A stretch of DNA of 64,000 nt, taken from positions 10,340,501 through 10,404,500 of the forward strand of contig CP136892.1 of NCBI GenBank assembly GCA_034359265.1. The letters run 5' to 3'. The translations under genes and the position numbers were made by a program. The notes under the pieces are model-generated. The model was not told the origin of the DNA. It made no database searches and saw only the letters and a program-made list of their open reading frames with translations. The stretch is from Canna indica (lineage: Eukaryota > Streptophyta > Magnoliopsida > Zingiberales > Cannaceae). Positions 55,306 to 64,000 of the stretch are shown in pieces. The first letter of the stretch is position 1, and each line of letters starts with the position of its first letter.

Positions 55306-58215
55306 CAAGTGACTTGCCCCTTTGTAACCTAAGGACGGGTGAGACCCTCCATTGCTGGATCAGATCTTAGAAGGAGCTTAGACGTATACTTAAAGAGTGG
55401 GGTCAGCTTCGTCGCAAACAGTGGTCCCGCAGTTGTTAACAGTTGGAGGTCACGATCCATGAGCTTAATTCAAAATTCGATTCTGGCAACAACATTCACT
55501 CTGACGTTGACGCGCATAAATGTGCGAAATCATCTCTTGATAAACTTTATAAAGAAGAAGATTTTTATTGACATCTGAGGGCTAAAAAGAGATGGATTAA
55601 ATAGAGTGATCGCAACACTCGGTATTTTCATCAATGTGCTTCGATTCGCCGGAAAGGTAATTGGATCTCCTCAATTAATACCACTTTGGGAGTAGTCTCT
55701 TCTCAGCAGGATATTGCTTGTGAGTTCAAGAATTTATATTAGTCCATTTTGGGAGTTGGTGTTCCTCCGCTCCTTACTATTCAATTGCAATCTATCTATT
55801 CTTCGGGATCTTCTTTCCTCGGAGAGTTGATTACTCCTTTTCATGAGTCAGATATCAAATCTGTAATTCAAAAGATGAAGAACTTTAAATCACACAGTCC
55901 AGATGGCATTCCCATGGAGTTATACAAAGAGTTTTGGGACCTGTTGGGTCCGAGTGTGGTCAAAATTTTGAATGATCTACTAAGCCAGCCTGGGGTTTTG
56001 TGAGCCATTAATTATGTGTTGATCACTCTTATTCCTAAGAAAGAAGGTGCTGATACTACTAGAGATTTTAGACCCATTAGTCTAGACACCAATTTAGTGA
56101 AAAAAGTTTCTAAACTCTTGACCAATAGGCTTATGCCAGTTATGGATAAACTGATTGACAAAAATCAAGGGGCCTTCACCCCAAGAAAAAGTACTCTTGA
56201 TAGTTTCATGACTGCGTCATAAATTGTTTGGGCTTGTAATTCCTTTGATCTGAACTCTTGTGTAATCAAAGCAGACTTTGAAAGAGCTTTTGACTCAATT
56301 AATTGGCAATTTATCGAGCAACTACTTTTTGCAAGAGGTTTTCCTCCCACATAGATCTCTTGGGTTTGTACCTTACTGAGTTTTTCCTCATCTTCCATCC
56401 TGATTAATGGTTCCCAAGGTTCCCCCTTCAAGCATAAAAGAGGCATACGACAAGACAACACCTTTTCACCGTTGATTTTTAATCTAGTGGCTGATTCGCT
56501 TTCAAGATTGATTTCTAAGGCTGTCTAGAACAGGTTGATTCATGGGGTGCTTGAGAATCTATTACCCCTTGGAATTTTGTATGCTCTTTTTGCGGATGAC
56601 CAAATTCTTTCTGCAAAGTCTTGCTCTACAACTTTCAGGTGGATCAAACTTCTTCTAAAGTGCTTTGAGTTATCGTTGGGGCTCCATATCAATGTTAGCA
56701 AAACAAGGGTCATTCATATTAGTGGTAATAAGGTTCTTGCTCAGAGTCTTGCGGAGATTATTGGGTGTTCTGTCAGTAATTTTCCAATTACCTATCTAGG
56801 ATTACCCCTGCGTATTGGAAAGCTTCTAAAAGAGGACTGGCTAAGGCTTATATTAAAGTACGATAAATTGCTTGTTGCTTGGCAAGGTCTGAACTTGTCC
56901 AGGGCCGGTAGATAAACGATGATCAATAGTACGCTAACTAGTCAAGCTTCACATATGATGTCCATTTTTGATGGCCCCAAGTGGGTCACAAAGCAGTTGG
57001 AGCACAGACAGATGATTTTTTTTTTCGTGTGTGGCCCAAGAGAAGCCAGTTGCCAAGGAAAATGCTTGATTAATTGGGAGACTCTTATTGGCTCAAAACT
57101 TGATGGAGGTATCGATCTTCTTAATGTGGCTCTTCAGAACAAGGCTCACTTGGGGGGTTGGATTTGGAAGATTTGGTCGAGAAATGATCTGCTTTGGACC
57201 GACCTTGTGTCTTCACTACACGTCTTCTCATTGGGCTCTAGTAATAGAAATATCCTCAACTTCTCTCGTATCTAAAAGGGGATTTTTTCTATGATTGATA
57301 TTGTTTGGTTGTCTACGTCGTTTTGTGTTGGTGATGGTTGCAAACTTAGTCTTTGGCATGACCCTTGTGTTGGTGGGTTTATGCTCTGAAAGATTGTTTT
57401 CCTGAGCTTTTTGGTCTGGCTTCATTCCCTAATGTTCGTATTATGGACGCGGAAGTGTTTGATACTCATGGAGCTCCGTCCAGTTGGGATATTCCTTTCT
57501 TGAATTTTGTTTCGCTAACCATTATCATGAGTGAATCATATTTTGGCGGATATTCTTTCAAAATCTGGGGATGATGCATTCTTATGGAAGTGGACTTTGG
57601 ATGGAACTTTTTCAACTCGGCCCTTATACTCCTTGCTAAACTAGAGAGGTATTTCTGATCCCCAAGCACTCTTTATATGACAGCAGAAGTGCCCACCTAG
57701 CATTTCAATCATGAATGGGTTTGCTTACAAAAATAAGATTCGTACAAAAGATAGGTTAATTGCTAGAAACCTACAACTCGATCCAACTTGTCCTCTTTGC
57801 AGTTTGGCAATAGAATCTCATCTTCATCTGTTCAGAGATTGTGTTTTCACTAAACAGGGTTAGCTTACTTTGCGTAGTCTATGTGGGTTTGCCCCCTTTT
57901 CTCTCAACTTGAAACCTTGGTCTAGACTACGCAACGACTCTAGTACGATGACCTTGAATAAGTTTAGACTTATCATGATTTGGCGGTGGAAGATTTGTAA
58001 TGAAAGAAATAGTAAGTGTTTTAAGGATTCGAGAAAGTCTTGTAATGAAATTGCTTTTGAGGGAAACAATCTTTTTAAGCTTACTTTGTTGTAATGATGT
58101 ATTATCAGTACCTTCCAACGTATTGTATATCTTGTCATTCTATTCTCCCTAGCTACTTATTTGTATTTCTCAACACTCTTGATATATACAAGTTTTCATT
58201 TTCTCAAAAAAAAAA
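55306..58215 (+). pseudogene. LINE-E ORF2: reverse transcriptase and zf-RVT, with poly(A) end
   Basis: It begins with KELRRILKEWGQLRRK (near 55375). Reverse transcriptase blocks follow: KNFKSHSPDGIPMELYKEFW (near 55885), LITLIPKKEGADTTRDFRPI (near 56020), VIKADFERAFDSINWQFIEQ (near 56270) and LYALFADDQILSAKSCSTT (near 56580), with catalytic FADD kept. LGLPLRIGKLLKEDWLRLIL (56800) and the connection region follow. The zf-RVT domain reads ARNLQLDPTCPLCSLAIESH (near 57770). Coding ends near 58094, followed by a short untranslated part and ten A. About five stops are visible, for example TGA near 56002 and TAA near 56221. Confidence 0.9.
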
Positions 58216-58263
58216 GTTCTTGATTTCGATAATCACAAAAACCTGATCCGGAACCAAACTTTA

Positions 58264-58736
58264 AGGCCTCGTTTGCTTTGCCGGATTAAGGAGGTGGGTT
58301 GGATTTAAAATCCAATCAACTGCTTGTTGTAGCAATGGATAAGAATCAGACTGAAAATTTAAAATCCAGATCCATCACTGGTCCGATTTAGAAAACCTGG
58401 GGAGGGGTGGGTTTAGGACCCAAATCTATAAGATATGAATTTCATATCTTATCCATGCTTTTTCTCCTATATCAAAACAAACATAGGATACGATTTCAAG
58501 AAATCCTCTTGGATTTCTATGTTATGATCCGCTTGATGGGATAACCACCCATCAACTTCATAGACCAATGCTTAAGCAAAAGTTGATGGTAGCACACCCA
58601 TCAAACTTTATAAGCCAACATCACATCCAATATACTCCCGATGTGGGATTAAACTGGGGTATTACATTCTATCCCACCCTTATCCACCTTAAATCTTATC
58701 TCATCCAAATCATATCCTGCAAAGCAAACATGGCCT
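58264..58736. mobile_element. MITE-like element with GGCC..GTTTGCTTTGC terminal repeats
   Basis: The left end AGGCCTCGTTTGCTTTGC and the right end GCAAAGCAAACATGGCCT are inverted repeats with two mismatches. Internal stretches also pair (for example AGATATGAA and TTCATATCT near 58430-58450). The interior is non-coding. No clean target duplication was found, so the superfamily (hAT or PIF/Harbinger type) is open. It sits 49 bases after the poly(A) of LINE-E. Confidence 0.65.
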
Positions 58737-58817
58737 AAATGTCTTTGGCATTTAATTTAGGACGGCTCAAAATCCAATAGCAGTAAAACAAAAAATCGGA
58801 TCTAATTCAATATGTTA

Positions 58818-58867
58818 TTTTGGTGAAACAACATATTGAATAATAGGCTATTTTGGTGAAACAACAT
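58818..58867. repeat. Duplicated TTTTGGTGAAACAACATA
   Basis: Two copies 32 bases apart (58818-58835 and 58850-58867) next to the LTR that starts at 58874. Too short to assign. Confidence 0.7.
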
Positions 58868-58873
58868 ACTAAA

Positions 58874-60096
58874 TGTTGGCCTAAGATTTTCTACCTTTGT
58901 CTTAATCTCGGTTTTGATAATAACAAACATGGAACTAATATTTTATGGAGAATTACTTTCAAGTTCCATATCGATTAACACTCGATGTCCTCCATTGGAA
59001 ATATCAAAGAAATCAAAAAATCGGAAGGACATTAGTCGACGTGTTCGGGTTCATCGCGGAGGTTTCTCGAAGTTCGACGTGTGCACTAAAGACGTCTTGG
59101 ACAAGTCTAAAGAACACATGGAAAGCTCTCCAAGTTATCGCACGTTGAAGGCCGGAACTCGAAAATGAAGTGCGCAAGAAGAAGGCTGAAAAAATCAAGC
59201 TCAGCTTAGGTTCGGTCGACCAAATGTAGTAAAAAAATTGGCAGTAGCCAATTCGGTCAACAGCTCGGTCGATCAATCAGCAAGCGACCGACGGTCGGTA
59301 ACGGGCAAAAATTCACCCGTTGAGAAGAGGGAAGCTCTCTCTTCTCTTCATGGCTTATAAATAGGAAGCCATGAGAGCCTTCCTCCATTATGTTGATCAC
59401 TCCTGGCCTCCTTGAGCCATCCTTTTGATCAATCCTAAGCCCACATTAAGCCAAAAACCTTGATATTGCCTTCACTCCTTCATTGATTAACCATCAAAGG
59501 CATCAAGAGGAAGCTAGGAATCTTGTTTTGGAGCTAAATATTTTATTGTTTGGTTTATTGCTCCATTTAGTGTTATATTTTCTTGTTTATTTCTTTGTAT
59601 TTGAGTTTGTGTAAGACCTAGAGGGTAGGTCTTGAAATTGGGTGGTAGCCTTGGTGTTTGAGGTTTAAATCCACCAGTGTAAACATAGTTTACTAGTATT
59701 AGTTGAGTTGTCCCTTAGGTTATGGTGGGAGAGTGCTCTCGGTAGGAAGGTGAGATACTTCCGGATGTGGAAGTGCCTTTATTTTGAGAGCGGAGACTTT
59801 CCGGTGTAAAGTCCTCTTTGTAAGGGAAACGATATAATCTAGTAAAGCTAAGTTTAGATATCATAAGCAGGGTGCTTAGGTAGTGGAGTAGGCATTGGAG
59901 CCGAACCACTATAAATACTTGTGTTAGCATTATTTTCTTTGTGTATTACATTGTTTATCTTTATTACTCGCTTCCGTATTTAGTCGTTGAATTGTGAATT
60001 GCCTAAGTAATCTAAGAAACATTTAAAATCGAATTAGACAAAAAGACTTAGATAACATACTATTCACCCCCCTCTAGTGTGGCTATTTCACCAACA
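58874..60096 (+). repeat. Copia LTR, copy 3
   Basis: It starts TGTTGGCCTAAG and ends TTTCACCAACA, with length 1,223 bp. It is followed by a primer-binding site and gag, so it is a 5' LTR. It is shorter than copies 1 and 2, mainly in the GGTCGACC-rich first third (59210-59300). Shared blocks include GGGAGAGTGCTCTCGGTAGG, TAGTGGAGTAGGCATTGG and CCCCCTCTAGTGTGG. No matching 3' LTR appears before the end of the window. Confidence 0.9.
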
Positions 60097-60098
60097 AT

Positions 60099-60110
60099 TT
60101 GTATCAGAGC
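60099..60110 (+). other. Primer-binding site of copia copy 3
   Basis: TTGTATCAGAGC, one change from the initiator methionine tRNA match, two bases after the LTR. Confidence 0.85.
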
Positions 60111-60163
60111 GGATCGTAGATTGAGATTTTACCATCTCTTTTACAATTTGTCTCGATCTTAAA

Positions 60164-61102
60164 ATGACACTAGAGTTGGTAGCGTCTTCACCTCCTAGGT
60201 TCGATGAATCTTAGGTGCTTCCTTTGCCAAGAGACGAGACATAACAAGATGAATTGTCCTCTATTGAAGAAGAAATCCAAAAAGAAGTGTACTTCTCCAT
60301 CCATATCTCAATCAAGTGAAGCCTCTTCTAGACATGACGATGAAGTCACTTTAAAAGTTTACTTCATGAGTACCAATGATGAGGTACACTCTTCCTCTTT
60401 AAGTCATATTAAAGATTTTGATAGTAGTAGTGATAATAGTTCTTCATGTTCTCTTAAAATGTTATATAAAGAATTATTAGAAGAAAGAAATTATATGTCT
60501 TGCTCTGGAAAAAGGATAAGGAAAACAAGAAGATCAAAAAGGAGAATTCTAGAATTAGTTCACATTTGCATGCTCTAGAATTAGAAAATGAGAAATTAAA
60601 ATCTAGCTCATTTGATCCTAATCATGATACATTAAAACTTGAGCTTAAGGACTTAAAACTTGAAAATGAAAATTTAAAAATTGGTTCCAAAATTGAGAAT
60701 GAGATTTTGAAAAATGAAAACTCAAAAATCAAAAAGGAAAATTATATGTTGAAATCTCAAATGCATGTTTTACATAACCCCATGATTGATTTGAAAAATG
60801 AGGTTCTAAACCTAAACAAGAAAGTGAATGAAATGAAAAATACTTTCTCACTTAAGAATTTTAGTAGAAATAATTTTTCAAAAAAGAATGTTCATGCTCA
60901 TGTTAAATCTCATGTTAGGCATTCTACCTTTAAACCTCATGTTCAAAAGATAAATGAAAATAAAAACTTTCATGGAAATTGTTTTTGTTGTGGTATCTAT
61001 GGCCACTCTATATATGATTGTGCATTTAAAAAAAAAATAAGTGTAGCTAGGACACTTTGGATTCCTAGGCCATCTAATCCCCAAAGACCCAAAGTCATTT
61101 GA
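60164..61102 (+). pseudogene. Copia gag with an internal deletion (copy 3)
   Basis: ATG at 60164 gives MTLELVASSPPRFDES and then a stop. From about 60205 another frame reads NLRCFLCQETRHNKMNCP, a CCHC knuckle that should lie far downstream, so most of the capsid domain has been deleted. A lysine/serine-rich stretch and a long coiled coil follow (60500-60850; LELENEKLKSSSFDPNHD, LELKDLKLENENLKI). A second knuckle, NCFCCGIYGHSIYDC, lies near 60978-61022. The frame ends at 61102. No protease, integrase or reverse transcriptase follows, so the copy could not replicate by itself. Confidence 0.8.
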
Positions 61103-62465
61103 GTACCAAATATCTCATCTTCTATTGTAGGGGGAGCTACCACACATGAGTGAGATGAAGTTGGTCGATTGAAGTTGCTTGAGGGCTTGAAGGATACATC
61201 ACCTCAAGGTTGCAACTTCAAGTCATCATGATGCCTTAAGAATGAAAATTGGCATCTAAGTAAACTTGGTATCATCTCCTTTACTTTATTTGAATTCATT
61301 TGAGTTGGAGTTTTATGATACTTGATTGATTTGAATTGATCTTATCCGCTCTTAATATGATTTTATTAAAATAATTTTTGATTTTTGGTTTCCCGGTCTC
61401 TTCGGAGACCTATGTAGCCTATAACGGGCTCAATCGACCTTACGGTTCTAAATCGTAGGCTCATTGTAGCCTTTCGGTTTTCAACCAATATGAAGGTTTG
61501 GAGATCTTATTTATCAAATATTTCATATTTTAAGATCTCTTGATTCATTTTATTATCAAGAATGATTTATTTGAAAATGAATCTATGTTATTTAGTGAAG
61601 TTGAATTTGGGAAATGATACTTGATTTTTCACTTTGCTAATTAGTTTGATCGCTTGCATGTAGCTTTGGTTTCATTTTCTACTAATGAAGATTGCTTGCA
61701 AGCCATCAAAAAATTGAATGGGAGGATATTCTAAGGAAAATAGAAAATAAAATGAAGTTTGGCTAAATTCACATGGATGAGGTATGTTTTTTGGTTATTG
61801 CATATTTCTAGTCTAATATCTCAATTTTTATATTTGATTGACGTCTCTATACTCATGATTGAAATAATATGAAAAATGATTGAAATCTCATGAGTAGGAA
61901 AACTCTTAATACTTGGGTAATTTTTTCATTGAGTAAAATTGCCCTAGGTTAGAATTTGTCATTAGAGACTTCCTTTTTAAGCCAAACTCATGAAACATGT
62001 TTAGATATACACATGACATGCCTTCTAGGTGTCTATAGTAGAAAATTCTTGTGTAGATCATCAAAGTGATATGTATATCATCTTAGGGGACTCAAAGTTG
62101 AAAAAGTTGATATACATTTTGAGTCCAAACTTCACAAACATGTTTAGATTTACTCATGTAAGGTGTCTAAGTGTCTGTTTAAAAAACCATGAGTAAAGGA
62201 TAAAAATTGATACTTAGCAATTTCATGTTAACATGCTTATTTTTTTCTGATTGAAATCATGCTAAGTGAAAACATTAGGTAAATGACATTATTTTCACTT
62301 CAAACTTAATATACATGATTTACATGATCATAACCTGATATTTTAAAAGTTTGAATGAAATATAGAAATGTCATGAAAGATTCACTTTTTTATGAAAATG
62401 CCACTAAAGTATCACTCTTCTCGACTTACTCATTTTTTTGGATACTTTGGATTTTCGTCGAAATC
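61103..62465. other. Non-coding stretch after copia gag
   Basis: AT-rich, without recognised pol domains or LTR. GTAGGGGGAGCTACC near 61126 resembles a purine-rich tract. It may be internal sequence of a non-autonomous copia element or intergenic DNA. Confidence 0.45.
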
Positions 62466-62700
62466 TTTGATCAAGACTTAGGGGGCGTTTGGTTGCCCGC
62501 AAGTACAAATGCTGCAACTCTAATTGCAGCATTTAGATAACAAATTTGTTTGGTTGGCTGCAAAATTATTTTGCAGCATTTACTAGTTGCAACTTGTATT
62601 TCAAATATCATTTGCGGGCCGCAAGTGGAATTGCAGCCCAAAAAGCCCGCAATACAAGATTGCGGGCTGCAAATGCAATAATTTAAGTATTAAAAAATAA
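62466..62700. repeat. Repeat fragment with GGGGGCGTTTGGTTG start, possibly one half of a MITE
   Basis: GGGGGCGTTTGGTTGCCCGC is typical of the terminal repeat of many plant MITEs and is followed by several GCAGCATTT and GCCCGCAA motifs in both orientations. The matching right end was not found before the minisatellite, so it appears truncated. Confidence 0.45.
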
Positions 62701-62879
62701 TTAATTTTGGCGACGTAGAGTCGTCGGATGAAGACGAGATAAATATCAAAGTTGTAGATTTTTGCGTGCTGAACCTGATGGTAGTGTCAGATTTTACATC
62801 TGATTTCATTTGATAGATTTTTTAATATATTTTTAGTATTATACAAAAATTAAAAATTATTAATTTGTCAGACAAATCG

Positions 62880-64000
62880 TGTCGGGCCTAAGTTTTTAGT
62901 CTGGCCCGAAAAAATTTGTCCCAGGCTCGACCCAAAAAATTTATGCCCGACCCGGCCCAAAAAAGTTCGTGTCCAGCCTGGCCAGAAAAAATTTATGCCG
63001 GGCCCGGCCCGAAAAAATTCGTGTCTGTCCCGACCCAAAAAATTCGTGCACTGCACGGCCCGTCCCAGCCCGGCTCGGTCCGAAAAAATTCGTGCCCAAC
63101 CTGGCCTGAAAAATTTCGTGCCCAGCCCGACTCAAAAATTTCGTGCCTGGCCTAGCCCGAAAAAATTTGTGCTCGGGCAGGCTCGAAAAAATTCGTGCTC
63201 AGCCTGGCTCGAAAAAATTCACTGTCGGCCCGGCCCTGCCCAAAAAAAATTCGTACCTCGGCCCGGCCCGAAAAAATTCATGCCCGACCCAAAAATATTC
63301 GTGCCCAACCCAGCCCTGCCCGAAAAAATTTATGCACTGCCCGACTTGTGCCGACCCGAAAAAATTCGTGCCTTGCCCGGCCCAAAATTATTCGTGCACG
63401 GCCCAACCCCAAAAAATTCGTGCCCAACCCGGCCCAAAATATTTTGTGCTCGGCCCGCCCCAAAAAAATTCGTGCCCGGTCTGGACCGAAAAAATTCTTG
63501 CCTGGCCCTGCCCAAAAATATTCGTGGTCAGCCCTGCCCAAAAAAATTCGTGTCTCGACCCGACCCGAAAAATTTTATGCCCAGCCCGACCTAACACGAA
63601 AAGAAATTCATGCCCAGTCCGAAATATTCGCATCGGGCCCAACCTTGCCCGAAAAAATTCGTGCACTGCCCATCTTGACTCGGCTCAGCCCAAAAAATTT
63701 ATGCCCGACCCCGCATGAGAAAATTTGTTCCCGGCCAAAAAAATTTTGTGCTCGGCCCGGCCCGAAAAAATTCCTGCCCGACCCGGCCTGAAAAAATTCG
63801 TTTCCCGGCCCAGCTCAAAAAAAATCATGCCCGGCCCGGCCTGACCAGAAAAAAATTCGTGCCCAGCCCGAAAAAAAAATTGTGTTCGGCCCAGCCTTGC
63901 CCGAAAAAATTCGTGCACTGCCCAACCTGTCCCGGTCCGGCTCGGGCCGACTCGAAAAAATTCGTGTCCGGCCCGGCCCAAGAAGATTTGTGCACGACCC
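62880..64000. repeat. GC-rich minisatellite with A-tracts, continues past the window
   Basis: Imperfect tandem copies of a unit close to CCCGAAAAAATTCGTGCC plus a CCGGCCCGG-type spacer. Most units are about 26 bases, with some longer. More than 35 units are visible and the array reaches the last base. It creates many overlapping open frames on both strands (RKNSCPGPA- and HEFFRAGPG-type peptides), which are not genes. Confidence 0.93.

Larger units (their letters stand above)
45268..58215 (+). mobile_element. LINE-E: 5'-truncated L1-type LINE split by a Sirevirus-like element
   Basis: The left part (45268-45590) is the end of the endonuclease. The right part (55306-58215) is the RT and zf-RVT region, ending in a run of ten A at 58206-58215 that marks the poly(A) tail. 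The two parts follow each other logically: the left ends in the linker RPFRTEINWLKLSEF, and the right starts just before KELRRILKEWGQLRRK. Between them lies the 9.7 kb copia element. No RNase H follows zf-RVT here, unlike LINE-A and LINE-D. The LINE is 5'-truncated near 45268. Confidence 0.85.

Noticed and set aside
34930..58215. LINE-C and LINE-E as two halves of one LINE split by about 18 kb
   Set aside because: Both contain their own endonuclease end with a DHSP block, so the two segments overlap in content and must be separate copies.
62916..63981. Several overlapping frames of up to about 200 codons on both strands
   Set aside because: By-products of the minisatellite, with stop-free reading in several frames at once.

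Overview
This window looks like repeat-rich plant nuclear DNA, and almost all of it is transposable elements inserted into one another. The evidence for a plant is the presence of En/Spm-type CACTA transposons with tnp2 (Transposase_21) and tnpA-like (Transposase_24) genes, plant L1-type LINEs with DUF4283/CCHC ORF1 and zf-RVT/RNase H tails, a Sirevirus-like Ty1/copia element, and one intronless gene of the plant-specific DUF1645 family. The single host gene is GC-rich inside AT-rich flanks, which weakly favours a monocot. I cannot name the species.

Region 1 (1-16218) is a CACTA element (CACTA-1, gene strand +) whose 5' end lies outside the window. Its tnp2 gene is split by two younger CACTA elements. 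The 1.6 kb non-autonomous CACTA-3 (2256-3876, target duplication ATA) carries a piece of a pectinesterase gene. The 7.1 kb CACTA-2 (5536-12611, opposite orientation, target duplication ATT) carries its own decayed tnp2 and tnpA-like genes. Removing each insert plus one copy of its duplication rejoins the tnp2 sequence exactly. A Mutator-like MITE (14713-15099) sits in an intron of the tnpA-like gene of CACTA-1.

Region 2 (16219-31004) is AT-rich intergenic DNA with two decayed, 5'-truncated minus-strand LINEs: LINE-A (about 17783-22890) and LINE-B (about 27945-30115). Between them are about 5 kb with only simple repeats and a foldback sequence.

Region 3 (31008-34737) is CACTA-4, with target duplication AAC. 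It is an internally deleted relative of CACTA-2 in which the front of tnp2 is joined in frame to the middle of the tnpA-like gene. CACTA-1, -2 and -4 share a long inverted repeat, a short GTCC..GGAC direct repeat array and a palindrome upstream of tnp2.

Region 4 (34930-45267) holds LINE-C (+), a GC-rich LTR-like block, and LINE-D (-). LINE-D carries a copia LTR plus the start of gag where its reverse transcriptase core should be. After it comes the only convincing host gene, a DUF1645 protein (43765-44562, minus), with a TATA box.

Region 5 (45268-58215) is LINE-E (+), split by a 9.7 kb Sirevirus-like copia element (about 45591-55303, minus) with gag, protease, integrase, reverse transcriptase, RNase H and a third ORF before its 3' LTR. 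That element is itself interrupted by a solo LTR (48583-50269). Region 6 (58216-64000) holds a MITE, another LTR with a deleted gag gene, a repeat fragment and a GC-rich minisatellite that runs off the window.

Nearly every transposon gene carries stop codons or frameshifts, so none looks able to move by itself. I found no rRNA, tRNA, CRISPR array or operon-like system. The most unusual items are the shared leader structures of the CACTA family, the tnp2-tnpA fusion frame and the gene-capturing CACTA-3.
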